A DNA stretch of 64,000 nt. Source: Candidatus Krumholzibacteriia bacterium. Its GTDB lineage: Bacteria; Krumholzibacteriota; Krumholzibacteriia; JAJRXK01. The notes beneath the pieces are model-generated. The model was given only the letters and a program-made list of their open reading frames with translations, was not told the origin of the DNA and searched no databases. Location of the stretch: the NCBI GenBank assembly GCA_029932915.1, contig JAOZPE010000003.1, positions 1-64,000 on the forward strand, written 5' to 3'. Shown in pieces: positions 1 through 9,409 of this stretch. The translations under genes and the position numbers were made by a program. The stretch's first letter is position 1; the number at the start of each line of letters is the position of its first letter.

Positions 1-638
1 GTGTACTTGTTCCGGTAGTCGTAGAAACCCTCGTGGGGACGGATCTCCACCACCGGGGTCGGCTCGCCCCAGACCATGGGCAGGGTCAACTCCCGACCGG
101 GAATGTAGCGCTCGAGCAGCCAGCGGCCAGGCCGGCGAGAGGGATCGTCCCAGATCCGGCGCAGCTCCTCGGCCGAGGGCCTCAGATGGACACCGATGGC
201 CGAGCCCTCGTCCACCGGTTTGAGCACCACATCGGCGCCGAGTTCGGCCGCGGCGGCCACGAGGGCGTCGGCCGTCTCGTCCCCCTCCAGCACCTTCCAC
301 TCGGCGGTCGCGATCCCCAGCGAGCGGCAGAGGTGCTTGCTCAGCACCTTGTCCATGCTCAGCGCGCAGGCGCGGGGAGGGCTTCCCACGTAGGGCTTGC
401 CCATCAGTTCCAGCAGGGCCTGGATGCGCCCGTCCTCGCCGAAGCCCCCGTGCAGGGCCACGAAGACCACCTCGACGGTGGTGCAGGCGGCAGTGGTGCA
501 GGCGGCCACCGGATCGACCGGGTCGATCTCGATCACCTCGTGCCCGCGTCCGCGCAGGGCCTCGGCGACGGCCTGGCCCGTGGCCAGGGAGATCTCCCGC
601 TCGGAACTGACGCCTCCCCGCAGTACGGCGACCCTCAC
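1..638 (-). CDS. ddl: D-alanine--D-alanine ligase, N-terminal part (truncated by window start)
   Basis: Minus-strand reading MRVAVLRGGVSSEREISLATGQAVAEAL...VVFVALHGGFGEDGRIQALLELMGKPYVGS...SMDKVLSKHL; GTG start at 638 overlapping the ispF stop. Confidence 0.9.
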   Translation of the reverse strand, partial: MRVAVLRGGVSSEREISLATGQAVAEALRGRGHEVIEIDPVDPVAACTTAACTTVEVVFVALHGGFGEDGRIQALLELMGKPYVGSPPRACALSMDKVLSKHLCRSLGIATAEWKVLEGDETADALVAAAAELGADVVLKPVDEGSAIGVHLRPSAEELRRIWDDPSRRPGRWLLERYIPGRELTLPMVWGEPTPVVEIRPHEGFYDYRNKY

Positions 639-1129
639 TGTCCCTTCCCTTCCACCGATTCCACCAGCACCACCGCGTACGCGGTCATACCCTCGCCGCG
701 TCCCTCCGGCCCGAGTCCCTCGCCCCGGGTGGCCTTGATCGAGATCCTGTCGGCCGAGACCGCCAGGGTCTGGGCCAGGCGCGCGCGCATGGCCGCAAGA
801 TGCGGCGCCAGGCGGGGCGCCTCGGCCATCACCGTGCAGTCGAGGTTGACCGGCTCGAAGCCCCGCTCCCGGACCTCCTGGACGATCTCGGCCAGGAATT
901 CCTGGCTGTCGCGGCCGCGGTGGGCCTCGTCGGTGTCGGGGAAGCGCTGGCCCAGATCCCCCAGGGCCAATGCCCCCAGCAGGGCGTCGCAGATGGCGTG
1001 GGTGAGCGCATCGGCGTCGCTGTGCCCCAACAGCCCCCGCTGCGAGGCGATCCGGACGCCCCCGAGGATCAGGGGCCGCCCTTCGACCAGCCGGTGCCGG
1101 TCGATCCCCTGGCCGATGCGTAGACTCAT
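635..1129 (-). CDS. ispF: 2-C-methyl-D-erythritol 2,4-cyclodiphosphate synthase
   Basis: MSLRIGQGIDRHRLVEGRPLILGGVRI...GLLGHSDADALTHAICDALLGALALGDLGQRFPDTD; start moved inside the listed ORF to the ATGA overlap with ispD. Confidence 0.95.
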   Translation of the reverse strand: MSLRIGQGIDRHRLVEGRPLILGGVRIASQRGLLGHSDADALTHAICDALLGALALGDLGQRFPDTDEAHRGRDSQEFLAEIVQEVRERGFEPVNLDCTVMAEAPRLAPHLAAMRARLAQTLAVSADRISIKATRGEGLGPEGRGEGMTAYAVVLVESVEGKGQ

Positions 1130-1857
1130 GATTCCTCCCGCAGGCGTCGCAGGGCCCACTCGAGTTCCCCGGCGCTGGTGATCTTGAGATTGTCCGGCTC
1201 CCCCTCGACCAGGCTCACCGGCCGGCCCGACTCGAGCACCACGCTGCCCTCGTCGGGGGCATCGGGGCGACCCGCTTCCCGGAAGGCCCGCCGCAGCAGC
1301 TCGAGGGAGAATCCCTGGGGCGTCTGGACCGCGCGCAGGCTCTGCCGGGGAAGGTAGCGCCGCACGTCCTGTCCCCTTCCGTTCCGTCCATCGTCGCCCG
1401 GCGCAGGGGAATCGTCCACTTCCAGGATGGCATCCTTCAAGCCGACCACCGGAACCGCCGCCCCGCTCTCCGCCGCGGCGGCCACCACCCGATCGACCAG
1501 GGTGGCGCTGGTGAAGGGGCGGGCCGCGTCGTGGATGAGCACGAGTTCGCAGGAGGGGCCGAGCGCGTCCAGACCCGCCTGCGCGCTCAGGTGCCGGGTG
1601 GCCCCGCCCTGGACGATCCGCAACTCGACGCCGTCCATCCCGGCCCTCAGTTCGCGCTCGACCTCCTCGATCCGTTCGGGATGGCCGGCCGGCGTCACCA
1701 CCACCAGGCCCTCGACCGCCGGCCCCTGGAGAAAGGGGGCACAGGCGCGGGCGAGCAGGGTACGGCCGCCGATGCGGGCGAATTGCTTGGCCCGGCCCGC
1801 GCGGCGTCCGCTGCCGGCGGCGAGGACGACGGCCCAGACCTGCCCCCCCCGGCTCAA
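1126..1857 (-). CDS. ispD: 2-C-methyl-D-erythritol 4-phosphate cytidylyltransferase
   Basis: VWAVVLAAGSGRRAGRAKQFARIGGRTLLARA...LIHDAARPFTS; adjacent to ispF. Confidence 0.95.
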   Translation of the reverse strand: MSRGGQVWAVVLAAGSGRRAGRAKQFARIGGRTLLARACAPFLQGPAVEGLVVVTPAGHPERIEEVERELRAGMDGVELRIVQGGATRHLSAQAGLDALGPSCELVLIHDAARPFTSATLVDRVVAAAAESGAAVPVVGLKDAILEVDDSPAPGDDGRNGRGQDVRRYLPRQSLRAVQTPQGFSLELLRRAFREAGRPDAPDEGSVVLESGRPVSLVEGEPDNLKITSAGELEWALRRLREES

Positions 1858-3269
1858 GCGCCCTCCTCCTCGGCGTCCTTCGGCAGCTCGCGCAGGCCGA
1901 AGGCGGCGGAGATCGCGGCGGCGAGCGTCCGCACGCCGATCACCTGCAGGCCTTCGATCCGGGGCAGGGACTGGCCGGGCAGGCGCGCCACCACCGCCTT
2001 GCGGAAGCCGTGGGCAGCGGCCTCCTTCAGCCGCGGCGTGAGATTCTCGGCCGGGCGCAACTCACCGGTGAGACCGACCTCACCGAGGAAGATCGTCTCG
2101 GCCAGGAGGGGGCGGTTGCGCAGGCTCGAGGCCATGGCGCAGGCCAGGGCCAGATCGGCCGCCGGATCGCTCACCTTCAGACCGCCGGCCACCTTCACGA
2201 AGATGTCCCGGCCCGAGGTCGACATCCTGCTCTTGCGATCGAGGATGGCGGCCAGCAGGGCGATCCGCCGCCCATCCACGCCGGACACGACCCGGGCGGG
2301 GGTGCCGTAGTGCGAAGGCGTCAACAGCGCCTGCACCTCCACCAGGAAGGGCCGCGAACCCGATTGCACCGCGGTGACCGCGCTGCCCGGCTCGTTCACC
2401 AGCCGGCCGGCCAGGAACATCGCGCTCACGTCGCGGACCGGCTGCAGGCCCTTCTGCGTCATCTCCATCACCGCCAGCTCGCCGGTGGCGCCGAAGCGGT
2501 TCTTGAACGCGCGGATGATGCGGACCACCCCGCGCGGATCGGGTTCGAAGTACAGGACCGCGTCGACCATGTGCTCGAGTACCCGCGGGCCGGCCAGGTC
2601 GCCGTCCTTGGTGACGTGGCCCACCAGCGCGACCGCACAGGAGGTGGCCCGGGCGAAGTCGGCCAACAGCCCGCCGCAGAAACGGATCTGCGACACACTG
2701 CCGGCGATGCCGTCGAGCTCGCGGCTGTAGACGGCCTGGATGGAATCGACGACGAGGAAGGCCGGAGGATCCCTGTACAGTCCAGGCAGCACCCGCTCCA
2801 GACAGGGCTCGTCGACGATGAGGAAGCGGTCGCCGATCTCGCCCAGACGCTGGGCGCGACGGCGCACCTGCGAGGCCGATTCCTCCGCGGAGAGATAGAC
2901 CGCGCGCTGTCCGGCGGCCGCGAAGTCACGGGTGAGCATGGTCAGCAGGGTCGACTTGCCCACGCCCGGCGCTCCTCCGAGCAGGAAGATGCTGCCGGGC
3001 ACGATCCCGCCGCCGAGGACGCGATCCAGCTCGGCGGGTTGGACGTGGTAGCGGGGAAGGCGATCGATCTCGACGCCGTTGAGTGCGATGGGTTCGACGG
3101 TGTCCTCGGCCGCACCCAGGCTGCGTGTGCTGCGGCCGGAGCCGGAGAGACCGCCCGGCTTCTCCTCGTTGAAGCTGTTCCAGGCTCCGCACTGGGGACA
3201 GCGTCCCATCCAGCGGACCTCGGTGTGTCCACATTCGCTGCAGGTGTAGAGGGTTCGTTCTCTGGGCAT
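1854..3269 (-). CDS. radA: DNA repair protein RadA
   Basis: N-terminal zinc finger YTCSECGHTEVRWMGRCPQCGAWNS, Walker A GGAPGVGKST, KNRFG motif, Lon-like C-terminus. Confidence 0.95.
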   Translation of the reverse strand: MPRERTLYTCSECGHTEVRWMGRCPQCGAWNSFNEEKPGGLSGSGRSTRSLGAAEDTVEPIALNGVEIDRLPRYHVQPAELDRVLGGGIVPGSIFLLGGAPGVGKSTLLTMLTRDFAAAGQRAVYLSAEESASQVRRRAQRLGEIGDRFLIVDEPCLERVLPGLYRDPPAFLVVDSIQAVYSRELDGIAGSVSQIRFCGGLLADFARATSCAVALVGHVTKDGDLAGPRVLEHMVDAVLYFEPDPRGVVRIIRAFKNRFGATGELAVMEMTQKGLQPVRDVSAMFLAGRLVNEPGSAVTAVQSGSRPFLVEVQALLTPSHYGTPARVVSGVDGRRIALLAAILDRKSRMSTSGRDIFVKVAGGLKVSDPAADLALACAMASSLRNRPLLAETIFLGEVGLTGELRPAENLTPRLKEAAAHGFRKAVVARLPGQSLPRIEGLQVIGVRTLAAAISAAFGLRELPKDAEEEGA

Positions 3270-3341
3270 GCTCTCTCCCGACCCTCGGGTCGCCGGAGGC
3301 GGGGGCGGGGCCGGAACCGTTCCGGCCATCGTGGCTGGACC

Positions 3342-4256
3342 TCAGAAGTCCATGATCGTCAGGTTCAGGTAGCGTTGCGGGTTGCGGCGGATGTCTTCCA
3401 CCAGCGCCTGCATCTGCCGGATGCTCTCCTTCACGCTCTCGGCCGTCTCGCCGTCGTGGATCAGGACCCCGACCGTTCCCTTCTGCTCGTTGATCGCCGC
3501 CAACAGGAGCTGCGCCTCGCGGGAGACCGCATCCAGTCGCGCCAGCAGACTGTCGGCGCGGTCGAGGGTAGCTGGGAATCGGTCAATCGCCTCGCCCAGG
3601 GAGTCACCGTGCGCACTCAGCAGGGTGTCCAGATGCCCGGTGAGGGAAGCCAGGTTCCCGGTGGCCGCATCGAGATGGGCACGGTTGTCCTGCAGATACT
3701 CGGAGAGCCCGGTGACCGCGCGGGTGGTCGCCTGCAGGGTGGAGGCCAGGCCTCCCTCCCCCTCGATGGCATCCATCGCAAGCTGCAGGCGGTCGAGGAA
3801 ATCGTTGAAGCGCTGGCCCAGATCGGCCATCTGACCCGCCAATTCGGGCATCGAGTAGTCGTAGCTGCCGACGAAGATCCGGTCTCCCGGGTCGAGGATG
3901 CGTTCGCCCATCCCCGGGTCGAGCAGCAGGACACGATCGCCGACCAGTCCGACCGAGGACACCCGGAAGGTGGCGTCCTGACGCAGCGCCACGCGCCGAT
4001 CGACCTCGCAGACCACCAGCACCCCTTTGTCCTCGAGCTGGATGCTCTGGACATTGCCCATGGGAATCCCTCGCACGTGCACCGGATCTCCCGCGCTGAG
4101 TCCGCCCACGGTCTGGAAATGCACGAACAGGGTCTGGCTCTCCCGCCGCATGCGCACTTCCTGCAGGTAGAGGAGTCCCGCGACGAGCACGATCATGGCG
4201 ACGATCACCACCACCCCCACCTGGATCTCCTGCCGGCTCCGCGACGCGCTGCTCAT
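3342..4256 (-). CDS. MlaD/MCE family lipid-transport substrate-binding protein
   Basis: Single N-terminal TM then MCE domain (VHFQTVGGLSAGDPVHVRGIPMGNVQSIQLEDKGVLVVCEVD); next to MlaF- and MlaE-like genes. Confidence 0.88.
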   Translation of the reverse strand: MSSASRSRQEIQVGVVVIVAMIVLVAGLLYLQEVRMRRESQTLFVHFQTVGGLSAGDPVHVRGIPMGNVQSIQLEDKGVLVVCEVDRRVALRQDATFRVSSVGLVGDRVLLLDPGMGERILDPGDRIFVGSYDYSMPELAGQMADLGQRFNDFLDRLQLAMDAIEGEGGLASTLQATTRAVTGLSEYLQDNRAHLDAATGNLASLTGHLDTLLSAHGDSLGEAIDRFPATLDRADSLLARLDAVSREAQLLLAAINEQKGTVGVLIHDGETAESVKESIRQMQALVEDIRRNPQRYLNLTIMDF

Positions 4257-4273
4257 GTCCGGTATCCCTTCGC

Positions 4274-5032
4274 TCAGAATGCTTGCAGAGGCCCCTCGCT
4301 GCTGCCGTCGATGAACTGGCGCATGGGCCCGTCCGTGGTGGCCTGCGCCTCCTCCTTGGATCCGTCGAAGACGATGCGGCCGTCGTTGAGCAGCGCGAAG
4401 CGCTCACCGACGGTCCAGGCGCTGGTCATGTCGTGGGTGACCACCACCGAGGTCACCCCCAGTTCGCGGTCCAGCCGCAGGATGAGGTGGTTGATCGCGT
4501 CGGACGATATGGGATCGAGACCCGTGGTGGGTTCATCATACAACAGGTAGTCAGGCCGGGTCACGATCGCCCTGGCGATGCCCGCGCGCTTGCGCATCCC
4601 TCCGGAGAGCTCGGCCGGCATCTTGTCGTAGCTGCCGCCCAGGCCGACCTGGGACAGGGCCGAGCGGGCGCGTTCGGTGACCTCGTCCTCTTCCAGGGAG
4701 GTGTGCTCGCGCAGGGCCAGGGCCACGTTCTCCCCCACGGTCATCGAATCGAAGAGGGCGCCGCCCTGGAAGACCATGGCGAAGCGGCGGCGCAGGCGGA
4801 ACAGGCCCCTGCGCGAGAGCCCGGGAACGTCCTCGCCGTCGACGAGGATCGAGCCGCGGTCGGGCTTGAGCAGTCCGACGATGAGCTTGAGCATCACACT
4901 CTTGCCCTGTCCGCTCTTGCCCAGGATGACCCTCTGCTCCCCGCGGGCGATCCGCAGGTCGACACCGTCGAGGACCTTCTGCTGTCCGAAGGTCTTGCTC
5001 ACCTGGCTGATGACGATTCCCGCTTCGCTCAT
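4274..5032 (-). CDS. ABC transporter ATP-binding protein, MlaF-like
   Basis: Walker A LGKSGQGKSV, signature ELSGGMRKRAGIARAI, Walker B YLLYDEPTTGLDP; start placed at the ATGA overlap with the permease gene. Confidence 0.93.
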   Translation of the reverse strand: MSEAGIVISQVSKTFGQQKVLDGVDLRIARGEQRVILGKSGQGKSVMLKLIVGLLKPDRGSILVDGEDVPGLSRRGLFRLRRRFAMVFQGGALFDSMTVGENVALALREHTSLEEDEVTERARSALSQVGLGGSYDKMPAELSGGMRKRAGIARAIVTRPDYLLYDEPTTGLDPISSDAINHLILRLDRELGVTSVVVTHDMTSAWTVGERFALLNDGRIVFDGSKEEAQATTDGPMRQFIDGSSEGPLQAF

Positions 5033-5811
5033 CCGAAGAACACCTGGAAGATGATGGTGGCCAGCAGGTAGTCGGCGACGAGAATCATCAAGGCGCTGCC
5101 CACCACCGCCCGCATCGCCGCGTCCCCCACCCCGGCCGCGCCTCCCTCGGTATGGAAACCGCTGACCACACCGCTGATGGCGATGATCGCCCCGAAGACG
5201 GCGGCCTTGATGAGTCCACCCCACACGTCGTGGGCGTAGAAGAGCAGTTTGAGACCATCGACGAAGACCTTGGCCGAGATCCCCAGGGTCAGCGAGGAGA
5301 CCAGGAAGGCGCCCAGGACCGCCACCGCATCGGCCAGGACGGTGAGCACGGGCAACATGGCCACGCAGGCCAAGAAACGGGGCAGGGCCAGGTAACGCAC
5401 CGGATCGATGGCCAGCATCTCCAGTGCGTCGATCTGTTCGGTGACCTTCATCGTGCCCAGCTCGGCCGCGATGCTCGAGCTCACCCTCGCGCCCACCACC
5501 AGGGCGGTGAGCACCGGACCGAGTTCGATGAACACCATCTTGGCCACGACGGTCCCCAGAAGGGTGGCCGGCACATAGGTGGACATCTGGTAGGACGACT
5601 GCACCGCGGCGACCGCGCCGGTGAAGATGGAGGTGATCAGGACCAGGGGAATCGACCCGTTCCCCACGATGAACATCTGCCGGAGGATCTCATGGAAACT
5701 GCGGGGCAGCTCGGGAAGGGCGCGGACGAGACGGGCCAGCAGGAGGCCGCCCCGCCCGGCCTCGGCCACCGTGCCGAGAACACCGGCCCCAATGCGTCGT
5801 ACCAGGAACAT
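5029..5811 (-). CDS. MlaE-like ABC transporter permease
   Basis: FIELGPVLTALVVGARVSSSIAAELGTMKVTEQIDALEMLAIDPVRYLALPRFLA is a hallmark MlaE sequence; ATG at 5811 (MFLVRRIG) preferred over the upstream in-frame start. Confidence 0.92.
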   Translation of the reverse strand: MFLVRRIGAGVLGTVAEAGRGGLLLARLVRALPELPRSFHEILRQMFIVGNGSIPLVLITSIFTGAVAAVQSSYQMSTYVPATLLGTVVAKMVFIELGPVLTALVVGARVSSSIAAELGTMKVTEQIDALEMLAIDPVRYLALPRFLACVAMLPVLTVLADAVAVLGAFLVSSLTLGISAKVFVDGLKLLFYAHDVWGGLIKAAVFGAIIAISGVVSGFHTEGGAAGVGDAAMRAVVGSALMILVADYLLATIIFQVFFG

Positions 5812-5817
5812 GGGCGC

Positions 5818-5847
5818 AGTATAGGCACCTTCGACGTCCAGTGGCAA
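5818..5847 (-). promoter_or_regulatory. Promoter for the mlaE-mlaF-mlaD-like operon with -10 box 6 nt from ATG (possible leaderless mRNA)
   Basis: TTGCCA - 18 nt - TATACT - GCGCCC - ATG (5811) on the minus strand. Confidence 0.5.
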
Positions 5848-5910
5848 CGACCGCTCACCGGCCAGCACAGGCTCCTTGCGCCACAAGAGCGAGCGAGACG
5901 GGGATCTCCG

Positions 5911-7521
5911 TTACCAGATGTCGGGGCCGTCGTCCTCTTCCGGAGGCGGCGAGGGCCGCGAATCCACACCTTCGGGGGCCGGCGGTGAGGCAGGGGTTCC
6001 GGGATCCTCCCGGCCAGGCCGGGGCGGAGCCGCGGACGAGGGACCCGCATCCGAGGCCGGCGACGGCCTTCCCCGCCCCGAGGGCGCCGAAGCCGGCGGA
6101 GCGCCCGAAGGAGCCGCGGCCGTGGGACGCGCGCCCGGAGGCGGTTTCTCCCGGGAGAGATTGGAGAAGCGCGTGAAGTGCTTGTCGAAGTGCAGGTTCA
6201 CCGTCCCGAGGGGACCATTGCGCTGCTTGCCGACGATGAGCTCGGCCAGGTTGGCATACTCCGGTGTGTCCGGTTCGTAGTACTCCTGCCGATAGATGAA
6301 CGCCACCAGGTCGGCGTCCTGCTCGATGGCGCCGGACTCACGCAGGTCGCTGAGCATGGGCCGGCGGTCGCCGCCGCGGCTCTCGACCGCGCGGGAGAGC
6401 TGGGAGAGGGCCACCACGGTGATGGAGAGATCCTTGGCCAGGGCCTTCAGGGCCCGGGAGATCTGGCTGATCTCCTGCTGGCGGTTCTCCATGCGGCCGT
6501 GGCTGTTCATCAGTTGCAGGTAGTCGACGATGATCAGTTCGACCTTGTGGTTCTGGACCATGCGCCGTGCCTTCGAACGCAGTTCGAGGACGGTGATGCC
6601 GCTGCTGTCGTCGATGTACACCGGCAGACGGGTGAGCTTGCCCAGGGCATCGGTCAGGCGGGGCCAGTCGGTGGGCTTGAGCCGGCCGGTCCGGATGGCA
6701 TGGTTGTCGAAACCACCGATGGAGGAGATCAGCCGGGTGACCAACTGCTCGGCGGACATCTCCAGGCTGAAGAAGCCCACCGGATGCCCCTTCATCGCCG
6801 CGTTGCACGCGATGTTCAGACAGAAGGCGGTCTTGCCCATGCCCGGGCGGCCGGCCAGGATCACCAGATCACCCGGCTGGAAACCTCCGGTGAGCTTGTC
6901 CAGGTCGCGGAAACCACTGGGCACGCCCGAAAGGCTCCCTCCCCGCTGGTAGGCCTCCTGGATGTGCTGGAAGGTGAGGTTGGCCAGGTCCTTGAGCGCG
7001 CGGTAGCCCTTCCTCTCCGCATGCTGGGCCAGGGTGAACAGCTCGTTCTGGGCGTGGTCGAGGATGTCCTCGGCTTCCTCCCCACCCTCGTAGGCCTCGC
7101 GGGCGGTGGCGTGGCTGATGGCGATGATCTCCCGCAGGATCGACCGCTGCCGCACGATGCGCGCGTGGTAGCTGACGTTGGCCGGGCTCACCGCCACGTC
7201 GAGCATGGCATCGAGTTCGGCCGGTCCACCGAGCTTCTCCAGTTCCCCCTTCTTGTCCAGGTAGTCGGCCAGGGTGATGAGATCGGCCGGTTCCCCTCCC
7301 TCGCTGAGATGGATCATCGCCTCGTACACCATGCGATGGCGGGGAACGTAGAAGTCCTCGGGCCGGAGGACCTCCATCGACTCGCTCAGGGCGTCCGGGC
7401 TCTGCAGACACGCCGACAGCACGGCCCTCTCGGCCTCGAGAGCCTGCGGAGGGGTGCGGTCGCCGGGAAGGGCGGCATTGGAGAACTTGTCGGCCAGTGT
7501 CTTCATCCGGGGCTGTGCCAT
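5911..7521 (-). CDS. dnaB: Replicative DNA helicase DnaB
   Basis: PPQALEAERAVLSACLQSPDALSE...LVILAGRPGMGKTAFCLNIA...DYLQLMNS...QISRALKALAKDL; C-terminal Pro/Ser-rich tail ending EEDDGPDIW. Confidence 0.95.
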   Translation of the reverse strand: MAQPRMKTLADKFSNAALPGDRTPPQALEAERAVLSACLQSPDALSESMEVLRPEDFYVPRHRMVYEAMIHLSEGGEPADLITLADYLDKKGELEKLGGPAELDAMLDVAVSPANVSYHARIVRQRSILREIIAISHATAREAYEGGEEAEDILDHAQNELFTLAQHAERKGYRALKDLANLTFQHIQEAYQRGGSLSGVPSGFRDLDKLTGGFQPGDLVILAGRPGMGKTAFCLNIACNAAMKGHPVGFFSLEMSAEQLVTRLISSIGGFDNHAIRTGRLKPTDWPRLTDALGKLTRLPVYIDDSSGITVLELRSKARRMVQNHKVELIIVDYLQLMNSHGRMENRQQEISQISRALKALAKDLSITVVALSQLSRAVESRGGDRRPMLSDLRESGAIEQDADLVAFIYRQEYYEPDTPEYANLAELIVGKQRNGPLGTVNLHFDKHFTRFSNLSREKPPPGARPTAAAPSGAPPASAPSGRGRPSPASDAGPSSAAPPRPGREDPGTPASPPAPEGVDSRPSPPPEEDDGPDIW

Positions 7522-7578
7522 GCGTCCACCTGATCCGGGGAGCCGTGGGAACTCGCGTGTCGAGAGGCAGGGTGAACC

Positions 7579-7607
7579 AGCATAGTCCCCCCGCGGCCGC
7601 GCTTCAA
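7579..7607 (-). promoter_or_regulatory. Candidate sigma70-type promoter for dnaB
   Basis: TTGAAG - 17 nt - TATGCT on the minus strand, upstream of dnaB start 7521. Confidence 0.45.
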
Positions 7608-7639
7608 GACGCAGGCGACGCCCCCGGCCGACGGGCGAT

Positions 7640-7687
7640 TTCTCCTGGGGACAGCCTGGGGACTTCTCCTGGGGACAGCCTGGGGAC
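7640..7687. repeat. Two 24-bp tandem copies of TTCTCCTGGGGACAGCCTGGGGAC
   Basis: Unit 1 at 7640-7663 and unit 2 at 7664-7687 are identical; each holds two CCTGGGGAC half-units. Confidence 0.9.
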
Positions 7688-7770
7688 GAGCGGGGAAAAG
7701 TCGCCTCGACGGGGGAGAAGCCGGGGACGGGATCCCATCGGAGCCGAGGCGGCCGCCGCCGGGCAGCCCG

Positions 7771-7799
7771 TTGGCGCCCCGACCGCTTCGCAGTATCCT
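7771..7799 (+). promoter_or_regulatory. Candidate promoter for the superoxide dismutase gene
   Basis: TTGGCG - 17 nt - TATCCT, followed by the SD-like GAGAGG upstream of ATG 7850. Confidence 0.4.
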
Positions 7800-7849
7800 G
7801 TGGCCCACAGCGCCCCCGAGAGATTCCCCGAGGCCAGAGAGGTCGACCC

Positions 7850-8434
7850 ATGAGTTTCCAGCTGCCCGATCTTCCCTTCGCCAAGGACGCGCTCGCCCCC
7901 CACATGAGCGCGGAGACCCTGGAATACCACCATGGCAAGCACCACCAGGGTTACGTGAACAACCTGAACGCGCTCATCGAGGGCACCGAGTGGGAGGACA
8001 AGCCGCTGGAGGCGATCATCCTCGGCGCCGAGGGTGGGATCTTCAACAACGCCGCCCAGCACTACAACCATTCCTTCTTCTGGAAGTGCCTGAAGCCCGG
8101 CGGCGGAGGCCGGCCCCAGGGCGCCCTGCTCGAGGCGGTCGAGAGGGACTTCGGGGATTTCGACACCTTCGTGGAGCTCTTCACCAGGACCGCTACCTCC
8201 CAGTTCGGCAGCGGCTGGGGATGGCTGGTCAAGAAGGACGGCCGCCTCGAGGTGATGAGCACCGGCAACGCCGACACCCCGATGATCCGCGGCGCCACCG
8301 CATTGCTGACCGTCGACGTATGGGAGCACGCCTACTACATCGACTACCGCAACGCCCGTCCGAAGTTCATCGAGACGGTGATGCAGCACCTGGTGAACTG
8401 GGACTTCGTGGCCGAGAACCTCGAGCGGGCCTAG
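7850..8434 (+). CDS. Superoxide dismutase (Fe/Mn family)
   Basis: LEYHHGKHHQGYVNNLN...AAQHYNHSFFWKCLKP...GSGWGWLV...LLTVDVWEHAYYIDYRNARPKF. Confidence 0.95.
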   Translation: MSFQLPDLPFAKDALAPHMSAETLEYHHGKHHQGYVNNLNALIEGTEWEDKPLEAIILGAEGGIFNNAAQHYNHSFFWKCLKPGGGGRPQGALLEAVERDFGDFDTFVELFTRTATSQFGSGWGWLVKKDGRLEVMSTGNADTPMIRGATALLTVDVWEHAYYIDYRNARPKFIETVMQHLVNWDFVAENLERA

Positions 8435-8515
8435 GAAGGGCCGGATCGGGCAGGCAAGCGCGAAGGGACGGCGGCGCTTCGGGAATCGCGACACGCACCG
8501 CGACCCGGCGATGTC

Positions 8516-9409
8516 TCAGGCCTCACCCCGCAGGCGATCGACCATCGCCCGGAGCTTCTGCATGTCCTCCCAGGTGGGACGCTTCCACTGGGGATTGCGC
8601 AGCAACGCGGCCGGATGGTAGGTGACCACGGTAGGAATGCCGTAGTAGTCCTGCAGATGCGCCCGCAGGCTCTTCAGACTGGCCCGGCTCCCGAGCAGGG
8701 TATGGGCGGCGTGCCTTCCCAGACAGCAGATCACCTTCGGCTGGAGGATGTCCAGTTGCCGCTGCAGGTAGGGCTCGCAGGCGACGATCTCGTCGCGCTC
8801 GGGATCGCGGTTGTTGGGCGGACGGCACTTCAGGACGTTGCAGATGTAGACCTCGTCACGCTCGAAGCCGATGGCGGAGAGGATCTTCGTCAACAGTTTG
8901 CCGGCGGCACCCACAAAGGGCTCTCCGGCCAGGTCCTCGTCACGGCCGGGTGCCTCGCCGACGAAGACCACGTCGGCGTCGGGATTGCCCGCCCCGAACA
9001 CCGTGCGGTTGCGGGTGCGGTGCAACTTGCAGCGCGTACAGACGGAGACCTCGTCGCGGTCCATGGCGGCCAGGGCCTCGGCCTTCTCCTGTGGACTCAT
9101 CGTGGCCGCAGTGGAGCCGAGGGTGAAGAGTTCGCCGCTGGTCGCCGGCATCTGGAAGGACGGATCCGCCGAAGCCGCTGCACCCCCGGCGACGGCACCG
9201 GGCGGGGCGACCGGCGTATCCTCCGAACCGGGGAGGCGGGCCGAGCCCGCGGTCGCGTCCTCTGAGCCCGTGCGCAGTTGCGCGCCGCGCTGCTGGATCT
9301 CCCGGACCCGGTCCCAGTCGATGTACACGCGGGAATCCCCCTGCTCCTCCTGCTGGCGCAACCACTGCCGCAGTTCGTCGGCGATGCGTTGGAAACGGGG
9401 ATCACTCAT
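8516..9409 (-). CDS. Uracil-DNA glycosylase, family 4 (FeS type)
   Basis: CTRCKLHRTRNRTVFGAGNPDADVVFVGEAPGRDEDLAGEPFVGAAGKLLTKIL...NVLKCRPPNNRDP...TYHPAALLRNP; N-terminal ~110-aa low-complexity extension. Confidence 0.93.
   Translation of the reverse strand: MSDPRFQRIADELRQWLRQQEEQGDSRVYIDWDRVREIQQRGAQLRTGSEDATAGSARLPGSEDTPVAPPGAVAGGAAASADPSFQMPATSGELFTLGSTAATMSPQEKAEALAAMDRDEVSVCTRCKLHRTRNRTVFGAGNPDADVVFVGEAPGRDEDLAGEPFVGAAGKLLTKILSAIGFERDEVYICNVLKCRPPNNRDPERDEIVACEPYLQRQLDILQPKVICCLGRHAAHTLLGSRASLKSLRAHLQDYYGIPTVVTYHPAALLRNPQWKRPTWEDMQKLRAMVDRLRGEA

Noticed and set aside
2010-4550. 846-aa plus-strand ORF
   Set aside because: Antisense to radA, mlaD-like and mlaF-like genes; composition (His/Gly/Asp/Gln-rich) typical of reverse reading of GC-rich genes.
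7640-7687. CRISPR array
   Set aside because: Only two contiguous copies with no spacers and no cas genes.
7522-7849. Origin of replication / DnaA boxes near dnaB
   Set aside because: No TTATCCACA-like boxes and no AT-rich unwinding stretch; the tandem repeat is GC-rich.
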